A stretch of 64,000 nucleotides of DNA from Lachnoclostridium sp. An131 (GCF_002160825.1 NZ_NFLI01000016.1:1-64000), one strand, 5' to 3'. Counted from the first letter of the stretch, positions 17,502 through 26,324 are shown. Made by a program: numbers and translations. The notes: a model not told the origin generated them from the sequence alone.

Positions 17502-18400
17502 CAAAAGGACTGGTTTTTAATATTCAGCGTTTTTCGATTCATGACGGACCGGGAATCCGCACCACGGTATTCTTAAAGGGCTGCCCTTTAAGATGCCGCT
17601 GGTGCGCCAATCCGGAGTCAAATCAGGCGGAGATGGAGATTCTTCATACGCCGGCGGAATGCGTCTCCTGCAGAAGCTGTGAGGCGGTATGCCGGTACGG
17701 AGCGATTCGGTTTCAGAACGGAAGCTTCCATTATGACGCTTCTCTGTGTACCCACTGCTTTTCCTGCGTGGGGGCCTGCCCCACCCATGCGCTGGCAGTG
17801 GAAGGCAGCTGGTATACGGTTTCGGAGCTGATGGAGGAAATCCGCAAGGATGATCCTTTTTATAAAAAGACGGGAGGAGGCGTCACGCTTTCAGGCGGCG
17901 AGCCTCTGTTTCAGGAGGAATTTACCAAGGAGCTTCTGGAAGAGCTGAAAAAACAGGGATATCATACGAATATTGAGACTACGGGGTACACATCCAGAGA
18001 ATATCTGGAGAGTGTCGTACCCTTTCTCGATCTGATTTATATGGATTTGAAGCATCCGGACTCCGGAGAGCATTTGAAAAAGACAGGAGTGCCGAATGAC
18101 CGGATTATCAGCAATATGGAGTGGCTCCTGAAGCAGAAGGTTCCGCTTGTAGTGAGGATTCCTGTGATTCCAAGGTTTAACCATTCTCGGGAGACCGCGC
18201 GGAGCTATGGAGAGCTTTTGACGAAAATTCATGCCCGAGAGGTCCATCTTCTGCCCTTTCACCAGTTCGGTATGGGGAAATGGAAGGCTCTGGGCCTGAA
18301 ATATGATTATGAAAATGATAAGACCATGCACGAGGAGGACGTCCGCGAGATGGCGGATATTCTGAAGGGGTATGGGCTGAAGGTACAGATTAACGGGTGA
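17498..18400 (+). CDS. Glycyl radical enzyme activating protein (radical SAM)
   Basis: A 300-residue activase that installs the glycyl radical on the upstream enzyme. The radical-SAM cluster cysteines are Cys29, Cys33 and Cys36 (CPLRCRWC). An inserted ferredoxin-like domain carries two further clusters, CVSCRSCEAVC and CTHCFSCVGAC, as in PflC/YbiY and other non-PFL activases. It overlaps the enzyme gene by ATGA, so it is cognate to it. SAM-binding GGEPL follows. The operon ends at a very long hairpin. Confidence 0.93.
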   Translation: MTKGLVFNIQRFSIHDGPGIRTTVFLKGCPLRCRWCANPESNQAEMEILHTPAECVSCRSCEAVCRYGAIRFQNGSFHYDASLCTHCFSCVGACPTHALAVEGSWYTVSELMEEIRKDDPFYKKTGGGVTLSGGEPLFQEEFTKELLEELKKQGYHTNIETTGYTSREYLESVVPFLDLIYMDLKHPDSGEHLKKTGVPNDRIISNMEWLLKQKVPLVVRIPVIPRFNHSRETARSYGELLTKIHAREVHLLPFHQFGMGKWKALGLKYDYENDKTMHEEDVREMADILKGYGLKVQING

Positions 18401-18402
18401 CA

Positions 18403-18526
18403 GCTTCCTGGTATTGTGTCAGCTGTCCTTCTGTGTACAGGCGTATGACGTGACGGATGTGTAAGTCCGGGTCATACGCCTGTGTATGGAAGGGGCAGCT
18501 GCATGGATATCAGGAAGCATTTTTTA
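18403..18526 (+). terminator. Very long (116-nt) hairpin with T-run after the activase gene
   Basis: Three stacked pairings face each other: gcttcctggtat (18403-18414) with atatcaggaagc (18507-18518); tcagctgtccttc with gaaggggcagctg; and acaggcgtatgac (18437-18449) with gtcatacgcctgt (18471-18483), the last perfect over 13 pairs. A T-run (attttttat) follows the outer arm. It probably acts as the terminator of the glycyl radical enzyme operon, though its size is unusual and a small inverted-repeat element is possible. Confidence 0.65.
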
Positions 18527-18586
18527 TGGGCGGGGATATGAATGCAGCGCTCTTCCAGAGAGCAGAGCAAATGAAAGAGTTTTGGG

Positions 18587-18615
18587 TTGACAATTATTTA
18601 CATGTTTGATATTCT
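18587..18615 (+). promoter_or_regulatory. Putative promoter upstream of the Rpn nuclease gene
   Basis: TTGACA (18587-18592), a 17-base spacer and TATTCT (18610-18615). It predicts an unusually long leader of about 205 bases before the TTG start at 18827; apart from a small ctcctgaaagcaggag hairpin I see no recognised element in that leader. Confidence 0.55.
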
Positions 18616-18826
18616 GTAGATGTCCAATATCTGTAGTTCAAGGAGAATTTCTCTCCAGGATTTCCAGACAGAGCAGTTGAAAATGAAAGCCAACACCTTA
18701 TACGTGACGATGAGCGGATAATTCTGACTGATATGTGCGGTTATTCGAAGCGGCAAAGGATGAGCTCCTGAAAGCAGGAGGGTTGCAACAGGATGAGAAT
18801 CCATGTAAAATAAAGGAGGAGGACGA

Positions 18827-19753
18827 TTGGGAAAGAAAGAAAATCCGCTGCTCACATATTATAATCGGGAAGAGCGCTTCGCCCAGCTGATGAATGGTTG
18901 GCTGTTCAGAGGAAAGCCATATCTGAAGGCAGAAGATATAGGGGAAGCGGACCGGAGAATGGAAGGAAAGAGCAGGAAAAGCAGAGAGTACCGCGGCAGA
19001 TACCGGGATTTGTTTAAAAGGCTGAAGCATGTGATGATACGGCTTTATATTGGAACAGAGCTTATGGAGTATGTGGATTATGCGATGCCTCTGCGGATTA
19101 TGGACAGCGACACGCTGTCGTATTTACATCAGAAAAAGGCGGTCAGCAAGAGACATCTGGAACAAAAGGATCTGGAGAAGGACGAATACCTGTCCCGGTT
19201 TTCGAAGAAGGACAAGCTGCTTCCTGTAATCACTCTGGTTTTGTACTGTGGGGAAAAGCCCTGGGATGGAGCTGTGCATCTTCATGAAATGCTGGATCTG
19301 CAGGGGGTTCCTGAGGAACTGAGGGAATATGTAGAGGATTACTCAATACATATTCTGGATATCCGCCGCACAGCGGATGAAAGGCTCAGAGAGTTTCCGC
19401 CGGAGGTCTGTTTCCTGCTGATGTGCATAAAGTACGCAGAGGATGAAGAGGCGCTGCTGCGCTTAAGAGAGTTGAGCGGCTGTTCCGATATTTCAGAGGA
19501 TACGATGGAAACAATCAAGGAATATCTGGAAACGCCGGAATTTCTGGAGTACAGAGACACAGTGGAAGGAGGAAAAATCAACATGGCAAGTGGGTTTCGG
19601 AGGCTGCTGGAGGAAAAGCGGAGAGAAGGAAGAGAAGAAGGGATAGAATGGGCGAAACAGGTTTTTAAGATGAGCAGAGAGGGAGTGCCCGGAAAACAGA
19701 TAGCTGAGAAGCTGGATGTTTCTGAAGAACAGGTGAGGAAGATATTGGAATAA
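18827..19753 (+). CDS. Rpn family recombination-promoting nuclease / putative transposase
   Basis: A 308-residue PD-(D/E)XK-superfamily protein resembling the RpnA-like proteins common in Lachnospiraceae: an N-terminal LLFxGK-type start (WLFRGKPYL), central RLYIGTELMEYVDYAMPLRI, and LPVITLVLYCGEKPWDG. The C-terminus has a small helix-turn-helix-like motif (VPGKQIAEKLDVSEEQVRKI). TTG is the start, behind an AGGAGGAGG site. It is a single-gene unit bounded by a long hairpin upstream and a strong one downstream. No transposon ends are visible. Confidence 0.82.
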   Translation: MGKKENPLLTYYNREERFAQLMNGWLFRGKPYLKAEDIGEADRRMEGKSRKSREYRGRYRDLFKRLKHVMIRLYIGTELMEYVDYAMPLRIMDSDTLSYLHQKKAVSKRHLEQKDLEKDEYLSRFSKKDKLLPVITLVLYCGEKPWDGAVHLHEMLDLQGVPEELREYVEDYSIHILDIRRTADERLREFPPEVCFLLMCIKYAEDEEALLRLRELSGCSDISEDTMETIKEYLETPEFLEYRDTVEGGKINMASGFRRLLEEKRREGREEGIEWAKQVFKMSREGVPGKQIAEKLDVSEEQVRKILE

Positions 19754-19763
19754 AAAATAAGAG

Positions 19764-19850
19764 GGAGCTGTCAGGAAACAGGCGGCCCAGAGGGATTTCC
19801 TGCTGGGTATCAGGATGATGAAGCCGCCGTTTCCTGACAGCTCCTTTTAA
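19764..19850 (+). terminator. Long-stem terminator after the Rpn gene
   Basis: Arms ggagctgtcaggaaac (19764-19779) plus ggcggc pair with gccgcc plus gtttcctgacagctcc (19823-19844), giving 22 pairs with a single bulge. A CTTTTAAATTTT tail follows. Confidence 0.85.
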
Positions 19851-19862
19851 ATTTTACTTAAC

Positions 19863-19979
19863 AGAAAAACGTTTATCCATATAGCACAAAAAGATGCGGC
19901 AAATTTTGTTGAAAATCAATATATTGACTGAAATTTGTGATTGTGATATGCTTTTGTTTGATAGAAAAACGTTTTTCTA
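19863..19979 (+). promoter_or_regulatory. Promoter with paired LacI-type operators, first rare-sugar operon
   Basis: Operator 1 is agaaaaacgtttatcc (19863-19878). Operator 2 is the perfect 18-bp palindrome tagaaaaacgtttttcta (19962-19979). Their centres are exactly 100 bases apart. Between them lies TTGACT (19924-19929), a 17-base spacer and TATGCT (19947-19952), so operator 2 sits just after the start point. The CG-centred palindrome is typical of LacI-family proteins. The same layout recurs at 23.3 kb. Confidence 0.75.
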
Positions 19980-20067
19980 AAGATGAAGCAAACAGCAGTA
20001 GCAGCTTAAAATTGGTGTAAGCAGACTACAGGATAAAAAAGCGGGAAAAATTCAGAAAGGAGTTCAG

Positions 20068-21258
20068 ATGTCACAGATCAGAGACACATTCGAAAAGGGA
20101 GAGGGAATCCTTCAGCTGACGCCCACCTGGGTGCCGAGACCGTTTAACCGGCCGGGAAGAAGGCTGCGTCTTCACCCGGATGATTATTTTGCGATGGGAA
20201 TGGAGCGTGGAGCCATCGTAGAACGCTGGTTCAGTTCAATTACGCACGTAGAAACAAAAGGAGCTGGAAAATATGAGGGCATGAGCTTTGTCAATGTGGA
20301 TGATAATCCGGAGCATGTGATCCTGTTTAAGGATTTTATTGATGAGCTGGGGGCCGAGTTGATCGGGCAGGAGTTAATGGAAGAATACGGAACCTGGCCC
20401 ATGTATTCGAAATTTTATGATTATGAGATGCCGTTGTTTCATCATATTCATCATGCAGAGGATGCCTGCAGAAAGGTAGGGGTTAAGCCGAAGCATGAGC
20501 ATTATTTCTTTCCAAAGCAGTATAACCAGCATCTGGGGAAAATGCCGGTCAGCTATTTTGGTTTTGATCCGTCGGTGACAAAGGAAGAGGTGATAGAGAG
20601 GCTTCGGGATTATACGACGCGGGATACTAGAATTACGGAGCTTTCACGGGCATGGAGAATCGAGCTGGATACCGGCTGGTATACGCCTGCGGGGGTTGTG
20701 CACGCTCCGGGTTCCCTGTGCACCTATGAACCCCAGTGGAACAGTGACGTGATGGCAATCTGGGAAAATGTGGTCAATGGTGAAGTATTCCACTATGATG
20801 ACCTGAGCGCCTATCTGCCGGAGGAAGACAAGAAAAGCATAGAAAGGATCTTTGAGGTGGCCGACTGGGAGAAAAATACGTGTGCGGATTACAGAAAAAG
20901 GTACTTCCGAAGGCCGGTTACAGAAAAGACGGGCGAAGGCTTTGAGCAGAAATGGATTGTTTATGGCAACGACTATGTAGGAGGAAAAGAACTGATTGTA
21001 GAACCTGGAGCCTCTGTGGTGATTGAAGATCCCTGTGCTTATGGCTGTGTGGTGATACAGGGAAGAGGAAAGCTGGGAGGATTTGACTGCGAGTCTCCGA
21101 CATTGATACGGTACGGACAGCTGACGGCAGATGAATTCTTTGTCAGCCGGCCTGCAGCCGTGAAGGGTGTGAGAATTGTCAACCAGTCTAAGTATGAGCC
21201 GCTGGTGATGCTGAAGCATTTTGGACCTGACGGACATATCCTGCCTGCCCAGGCTTAA
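20068..21258 (+). CDS. Cupin-type putative sugar isomerase (mannose-6-phosphate isomerase-like)
   Basis: A 396-residue protein not matched to a named enzyme. Histidine-rich segments, LFHHIHHAEDACR and KPKHEHYFFPKQYNQH, look like the metal-binding cupin core of mannose-6-phosphate isomerases, and a second jelly-roll-like half (VVIEDPCAYGCVVIQGRGK) follows. An AGAAAGGAG site precedes the ATG. It leads an operon with a PfkB kinase and a class II aldolase, so aldose-to-ketose isomerisation is a reasonable inference. Confidence 0.6.
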   Translation: MSQIRDTFEKGEGILQLTPTWVPRPFNRPGRRLRLHPDDYFAMGMERGAIVERWFSSITHVETKGAGKYEGMSFVNVDDNPEHVILFKDFIDELGAELIGQELMEEYGTWPMYSKFYDYEMPLFHHIHHAEDACRKVGVKPKHEHYFFPKQYNQHLGKMPVSYFGFDPSVTKEEVIERLRDYTTRDTRITELSRAWRIELDTGWYTPAGVVHAPGSLCTYEPQWNSDVMAIWENVVNGEVFHYDDLSAYLPEEDKKSIERIFEVADWEKNTCADYRKRYFRRPVTEKTGEGFEQKWIVYGNDYVGGKELIVEPGASVVIEDPCAYGCVVIQGRGKLGGFDCESPTLIRYGQLTADEFFVSRPAAVKGVRIVNQSKYEPLVMLKHFGPDGHILPAQA

Positions 21259-21276
21259 GTGGAAAGGTGGAATAGG

Positions 21277-22293
21277 ATGAGGAAGGGCGGAAAAGGAATC
21301 GCTGTGGCAGGTTCACTGCTGGCAGATTTGTCGTATTTTATTGACACCTATCCGGAGCCGGGGCTGCTTACAAAGATCCGGAAAAGCGTCTGTGATGCAG
21401 GCGGAAGCGGGAACCTGATTCTGGATCTGGCCAGGCTGGATGGAGAGCTTCCGGTAAAGGTCAGCGCCGTCATAGGGGAAGATGAGCATGGGTGGATGCT
21501 TGCAGAGGCTCTTTCCAGGTATCCGAATATTGATCTGGGAAATATCACAAGGCAGGGAGAAAGCTCGGTAACCATTGTAATGAATGCGGTGGACACCAGG
21601 CAGAGGACCTTTTTCTTTCGGCCTGCCGGAAGTGATATTTATGATGAGACGTATATAGACTGGGATAAGATAGAGGCAGATATTTTTCACCTGGAATATC
21701 TTCTTCTGATGGAACGGGTGGATTCAGAGGATGATGAATATGGGACACACGGAGCCAGGATCCTGCACGAAGCACAGAGAAGAGGAATGAAAACCTCTAT
21801 TGACGTTGTATCAGAACAGGGCACAAGGGCAGAAAGAATCGTATCAGCATCGCTGAAATATACGGATTACTGCTCGTTGAATGAGATAGAGGCGCAGGCA
21901 GTTACAGGAGTAAGCTTTCTGAAGGACGGACAGGTTCAGGAGCGGCAAATCAGGGAAGCCTTTCGCCGTCTGGCTGAAAAAGGAGTTGCTGTCTGGGCGG
22001 TTATACATGCGCCGGAGTGGAGCTATGGATATGACTGCCGGCAGGAGCAAATGGTTTATCTGCCCAGCCTGAGGCTGCCAGATGGGTACATAAAGGGCAC
22101 TACAGGAGCAGGTGATGCATACTGCAGCGGGATACTGTACGGAGCATATCAGGGGTGGGGACTGGAACAGGCTATGAAGCTTGGAACAGCCTGTGCAGCC
22201 TGCTCCCTCTCAGAAGCCAATGGAACCGACGGCATGCGCTCTTATGAAGAGGTGATGGAGGTCTGGGAAAAATACAGGAGGACAGAAAAGTGA
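21277..22293 (+). CDS. PfkB family carbohydrate kinase
   Basis: A 338-residue ribokinase-fold kinase. The N-terminus has the Gly-Gly segment (CDAGGSGNLILDLARL) and the C-terminus the catalytic GTTGAGDAYCSGILYG, with Asp as base. It should phosphorylate a ketose or similar sugar. The ATG at 21277 has a GGAAAGGTGG site; a GTG at 21259 directly after the previous stop is less likely. The following aldolase overlaps by GTGA. Position between isomerase and aldolase suggests ketose to ketose phosphate. Confidence 0.88.
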   Translation: MRKGGKGIAVAGSLLADLSYFIDTYPEPGLLTKIRKSVCDAGGSGNLILDLARLDGELPVKVSAVIGEDEHGWMLAEALSRYPNIDLGNITRQGESSVTIVMNAVDTRQRTFFFRPAGSDIYDETYIDWDKIEADIFHLEYLLLMERVDSEDDEYGTHGARILHEAQRRGMKTSIDVVSEQGTRAERIVSASLKYTDYCSLNEIEAQAVTGVSFLKDGQVQERQIREAFRRLAEKGVAVWAVIHAPEWSYGYDCRQEQMVYLPSLRLPDGYIKGTTGAGDAYCSGILYGAYQGWGLEQAMKLGTACAACSLSEANGTDGMRSYEEVMEVWEKYRRTEK

Positions 22294-23195
22294 AGGCAGA
22301 AGAGACAGTACGGAAGGCACGGGAGCAGGAAGCCTGTATTCCGGCATTTAATGTTCCATATCTCTCTATGGTAAAGCCAGTGATTCAGGCGGTGGTGGAT
22401 GAAAACAGCATAGCTATGGTTCAGATTGCGCGGGTCGAGTGGGAAAAGTTCGAGGCGGAAAGCCTGGAGCGGGTCGCGGAGGAATATGAAAAATATAAAA
22501 AGGAAGGATATACACTTCTTCATTTAGACCATATTCCGGTAATTGACGAGGATTATCAGCAGGTTGATTATATGGCGTTTCTTGAGCGTGCCGTCAGAGC
22601 AGGCTATCAGTCTCTGATGGTAGACGGATCGCGGCTTCCTTTGGAAGAGAATATCCGCGTGACAAAGGAGGCTGTCAGACTGGCCCATGAGGCTGGGATC
22701 GCCTGCGAGGCAGAGCTGGGAGCTGTAATGGGCCACGAAAACAGGGAAATGCCTCCTTACGAGGAAATTTTTGCTTCCAGAACAGGCTTTACGAAAACGG
22801 AGGAAGCCGAAAGGTTTGTGAAGGAAAGCGGATGCAGCTGGCTTTCTGTAGCGGTGGGAAATGTTCACGGGCAGATTGCAGAAGCATTTCGTGATAGAAA
22901 GAAGCCCCAGGCACGTCTGGATGTGGAGCATATCAGAGAACTGCATCAAGCTGTGCAGATTCCCCTTGTACTGCATGGCGGATCCGGAGTGAGGCAGCAG
23001 GATATTCTGGAAGGAATTGCAGCCGGGATTGCCAAAATCAATGTGGGCACAGAGCTGCGGCAGACATATGAGGCGGCGCTTAAGGAAGGTGACGGCGATG
23101 TTTCCTGCGCTCAGGACAGGCTTTATCACAGAGTCAGAGCTTATATTGCAGACTATCTGCATAATACAGATTTGAAGGACAGACTCTCACAATAA
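22290..23195 (+). CDS. Class II ketose-bisphosphate aldolase family protein
   Basis: A 301-residue zinc aldolase with LLHLDHIPV, EAELGAVMGHE, AVGNVHGQI and LVLHGGSGVRQQ in the usual order. The GTG start overlaps the kinase stop and has an AGGAGG site upstream. It differs greatly from the aldolase at 4126. It is the last gene of the first LacI-operator operon and would complete an isomerase-kinase-aldolase route to triose phosphates. Confidence 0.87.
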   Translation: MKAEETVRKAREQEACIPAFNVPYLSMVKPVIQAVVDENSIAMVQIARVEWEKFEAESLERVAEEYEKYKKEGYTLLHLDHIPVIDEDYQQVDYMAFLERAVRAGYQSLMVDGSRLPLEENIRVTKEAVRLAHEAGIACEAELGAVMGHENREMPPYEEIFASRTGFTKTEEAERFVKESGCSWLSVAVGNVHGQIAEAFRDRKKPQARLDVEHIRELHQAVQIPLVLHGGSGVRQQDILEGIAAGIAKINVGTELRQTYEAALKEGDGDVSCAQDRLYHRVRAYIADYLHNTDLKDRLSQ

Positions 23196-23237
23196 CAGGA
23201 TATTTTCCGTCTGTTATGACCAATAAATCTGTTATTG

Positions 23238-23352
23238 TAAAAAACGTTTCTCTAATTTTCACAAAATTATGGGTGGATTTTTGTACAATATGGATGTATT
23301 GACGGTAGTGAAAGGATATGCTAATATTGATTTTGTAGAAAAACGTTTTACC
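23238..23352 (+). promoter_or_regulatory. Promoter with paired LacI-type operators, second rare-sugar operon
   Basis: Operator 3 is taaaaaacgtttctct (23238-23253) and operator 4 is agaaaaacgttttacc (23337-23352), with centres 99 bases apart. TTGACG (23299-23304), a 17-base spacer and TAATAT (23322-23327) give a strong promoter whose start falls just before operator 4. The arrangement matches the element at 19863-19979 almost base for base in spacing, so one repressor probably controls both operons. Confidence 0.75.
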
Positions 23353-23390
23353 AAAGTAAATATATTATCCAAAGAATGGAGGAAGAATAC

Positions 23391-24134
23391 ATGAAACGTT
23401 CAGAGGCTAACAGAATTATCCAGTATACGATTGATGTGGCAAAGAAGGCGGGCTTCCCGTTGCCGGAATTTGCTTACTACTCACCGGACGACTGGAAGAA
23501 CCTGAAAGAGGATGAGATCGAGCTGGTAGAGAATATGCTGGGCTGGGATATTTCTGATTTCGGAAGCGGCGATTTTGAAAAAATCGGACTTACCATTTTT
23601 ACATTCCGAAATGGCAACTTCTATGCGAAGGATAAGTACCCGAAGCCTTATGCGGAGAAGCTTCTTCTGGTAAATGACGGACAGATCCTGCCGTTCCACT
23701 ATCACTGGAGCAAGATGGAGGACATCATCAACAGAGGCGGCGGCGACCTGGAGGTGACTCTGTACAATTCCACGGAAGAGGATTTTAAGGACGTGGAAGG
23801 CGGAAGAGCCGGAAAGATCGGACAGTTCGCAGATACAGATGTCACAGTCACCATGGATGGAAAGAAGGTTACGGTTCCTGCCGGCGGCAAGGTAGTATGC
23901 CATCCGGGAAGCAGCATTACGCTGATGCCGGGCCAGTATCATTCCTGGCAGGGCGTTCCGGGAACAGGCGACGTGATTTTGTTTGAGGTATCTACAACGA
24001 ATGATGATACCATTGACAACCGGTTCCATACCGCGGGAGACAGAATTCCGACCATGGAAGAGGACGAGCCGGCAAAATATCTGATGTTTGCAGATTATCC
24101 GAAGTACACGCCGTTCGGCTTCCTGAAAAAATAG
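23391..24134 (+). CDS. D-lyxose ketol-isomerase family protein
   Basis: A 247-residue cupin isomerase. Metal ligands are visible as His103, His105 and Glu110 (PFHYHWSKMEDIINRGGG) and His184 (GQYHSWQG). Family members convert D-lyxose to D-xylulose and D-mannose to D-fructose. The ATG has an AGGAAG site. It leads the ABC-importer operon and is the only recognised sugar isomerase for unphosphorylated aldoses there. The true substrate may be another aldose of similar C2 configuration. Confidence 0.88.
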   Translation: MKRSEANRIIQYTIDVAKKAGFPLPEFAYYSPDDWKNLKEDEIELVENMLGWDISDFGSGDFEKIGLTIFTFRNGNFYAKDKYPKPYAEKLLLVNDGQILPFHYHWSKMEDIINRGGGDLEVTLYNSTEEDFKDVEGGRAGKIGQFADTDVTVTMDGKKVTVPAGGKVVCHPGSSITLMPGQYHSWQGVPGTGDVILFEVSTTNDDTIDNRFHTAGDRIPTMEEDEPAKYLMFADYPKYTPFGFLKK

Positions 24135-24158
24135 GAATCCGGGAAAGGACAGCAGAAG

Positions 24159-25226
24159 ATGAAGACATTATCCAGAAGAGAAGCGGAAAGCTGGTGCGGG
24201 GATCTCTCACAGCTGTATTACATAAGGGAATGCCGTCTGGAAGAGGGAAAATCCAAAGGGACCAGAGCGTATCAGGTCAGGAACGGCCGGGGTCTGGAGC
24301 TTCTGACACTGCCGGATAAATGCTTTGCGGTTCCGGAGCTGACCTTTCAGGGGATGAATATGGGCTTTATCTCGAAGACAGGCATCTGCGCGCCGGAGTT
24401 TTATCAGGAAGAGGGAACGAGAGGCTTCTTGAGGAACTTTGAAGCCGGCTTCCTTACCACCTGCGGACTGACCTATATGGGGACGCCGGGAGTGGAGGAT
24501 GGACAGGCAAACGGTCTGCACGGGGTGATTTCCAACACGCCTGCGGAGCATATCTTTTCCGGAATCAGCTGGGATGACGGGGAAGCAGTCATTACCTTTG
24601 GAGGCGAAGCCAGGGAAGGTTATCTGTTTGGACCGAATATGAGAATATTCCGGAAATTCCGGATCAGCACAGCGGAGAATAAAATCACAATCTGTGACCG
24701 GGTGGAAAATCAGGGGTTTGAGAAGACCCCGCTGATGCTTCTCTACCACTTCAATTTCGGCTATCCGATGCTGGATGAGAGCTGCAGGCTGTATACGAAC
24801 TTTACGGAGATTGAGACGAGAGATCCATTGAAGGAGGAACAGATTTCCAGGGCCTGCGAGTTTCAGAAGCCGGAGGAAGGCTTTGAGGAAGAAGTCTATT
24901 TCCGCAGAGCAGCGAAAGAAGTAAAGGAAGGTCTTGCGGTTCTGTATAACCCGAAGATGGAAAAGGCGGCAGTCCTGAAAATCAATCCGGATCAGCTGCC
25001 GGTGCTGAACCAGTGGAAGAGCATGCGGGCCGGAGATTATGCTCTTGGATTGGAGCCTGGAACAGCTCATGTGGGCGGAAGGATCCGTGCGGCGGAGGAT
25101 GGAAGTCTTCAGTATCTGGAAGGCGGTGAAAGCCGGGAGTTTGAACTGGAAATAGAATTTCTGGATACGGCAAAGGAGAATGATAAGCTGGAAGCTTTCA
25201 TTAATAAATTAAATCGGGAGGTTTAA
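24159..25226 (+). CDS. DUF4432 / aldose-1-epimerase-like protein
   Basis: A 355-residue protein with a galactose-mutarotase-like beta-sandwich layout (GRGLELLTLPDKCFAVPELT, LTTCGLTYMGTPG, NGLHGVISNTPAE, LMLLYHFNFGYPML). DUF4432 proteins are usually found with sugar isomerase genes and may interconvert anomers. The biochemical role is not firmly established. It lies between the lyxose isomerase and the binding protein, with only one base before the latter's ATG. Confidence 0.75.
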   Translation: MKTLSRREAESWCGDLSQLYYIRECRLEEGKSKGTRAYQVRNGRGLELLTLPDKCFAVPELTFQGMNMGFISKTGICAPEFYQEEGTRGFLRNFEAGFLTTCGLTYMGTPGVEDGQANGLHGVISNTPAEHIFSGISWDDGEAVITFGGEAREGYLFGPNMRIFRKFRISTAENKITICDRVENQGFEKTPLMLLYHFNFGYPMLDESCRLYTNFTEIETRDPLKEEQISRACEFQKPEEGFEEEVYFRRAAKEVKEGLAVLYNPKMEKAAVLKINPDQLPVLNQWKSMRAGDYALGLEPGTAHVGGRIRAAEDGSLQYLEGGESREFELEIEFLDTAKENDKLEAFINKLNREV

Positions 25227-25227
25227 G

Positions 25228-26289
25228 ATGAAGAAAAAAGTTTTAGCGGTATTACTGACAGCAGCTATGGTTATGAGCATGGCGGCATGCGGCGGAGGAG
25301 GAGAGCCGGCAGAGGAGGCCACGACAGAGACCACGGAAGACGCGGCGGCAGAGGATGACGCAGCGGCAGAAGAGGACACAACAGAGGCCGCGGACACGGC
25401 GGATGGGGACATTACGATCGGCGTTCTGCTGAAACCTGAATCCAATGAGTACTGGGCTTCCATGAAGGCTGGTATCGAGGAGTGGGCAGCAGGACAGGAA
25501 GGCGTCACCGTAGATATTCTGTGCGCTGAGTCTGAGGACAACATCATCGGACAGCTGGAGCAGTTGGAAAACATGATTTCCAAGGATTATGACGCAATCT
25601 GTGCGGCTCCTCTTTCTGCTTCCAACCTGGTAGAGGGAGTAATTGCTGCCTGCGAAGCAGGGATTCCGGTTGTAAACGTGGATGAGGCCATTGACGCGGC
25701 AGCTGTACAGGAAGGCGGCGGAAACATGGTTGGCATGTACACCACCGATAACGTACTGGTAGGCCAGAAGGCAGCTGAGTACATTATGGGACTGGGACTT
25801 ACCAAGGTTGCCATCATCGAGGGAACGGCAGGAAATGTGACCTCCAACGACAGAACCAAGGGAGCTACCGATTACATCAATGAGAATGGCGGAGAAGTAG
25901 TAGCGAGCCAGCCGGGCGACTGGGATCGTCTGACCTCCATCGACGTAGCTACGAACATCATGCAGGCAAATCCGGACGTGGAAGCCTTCTACTGCGCGAA
26001 TGACACCATGGCCCTTGGCGTATACGAGGCCGTTGTGAATGCAGGAAAGCAGGACAGCGTGATCGTAGTGGGTACTGACGCTGTACAGAACGCAAAAGAG
26101 TCTGTAAAGAATGGCGAGATGTCCGCGACTGTAGGACAGGATAATGTAGGAATCGGCGTGGCCTGCTGCGAGTTGGCAGTACAGGCTGTAAAGGATGGCT
26201 GGACAGCAGATCCGTCTGCAGAGATGCCCATCTACTACATCGACTCCTTCCTGGTAACTCAGGAGAATGCAGACGAATATCTGAACTAG
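25228..26289 (+). CDS. Sugar ABC transporter substrate-binding lipoprotein (RbsB-like)
   Basis: A 353-residue extracellular lipoprotein. The signal peptide ends in the lipobox MAAC with Cys21, followed by a long Glu/Ala/Thr-rich tether to about residue 65. The type I periplasmic-binding fold then begins with ITIGVLLKPESNEYW. It resembles binding proteins for ribose, allose and related sugars and delivers the sugar to the RbsA/RbsC-like pair downstream. The GGAGG ribosome binding site lies at the end of the preceding gene. Confidence 0.9.
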   Translation: MKKKVLAVLLTAAMVMSMAACGGGGEPAEEATTETTEDAAAEDDAAAEEDTTEAADTADGDITIGVLLKPESNEYWASMKAGIEEWAAGQEGVTVDILCAESEDNIIGQLEQLENMISKDYDAICAAPLSASNLVEGVIAACEAGIPVVNVDEAIDAAAVQEGGGNMVGMYTTDNVLVGQKAAEYIMGLGLTKVAIIEGTAGNVTSNDRTKGATDYINENGGEVVASQPGDWDRLTSIDVATNIMQANPDVEAFYCANDTMALGVYEAVVNAGKQDSVIVVGTDAVQNAKESVKNGEMSATVGQDNVGIGVACCELAVQAVKDGWTADPSAEMPIYYIDSFLVTQENADEYLN

Positions 26290-26324
26290 TCTGTAAAACA
26301 GTAACTGAAAATGGATGAGAGGGC

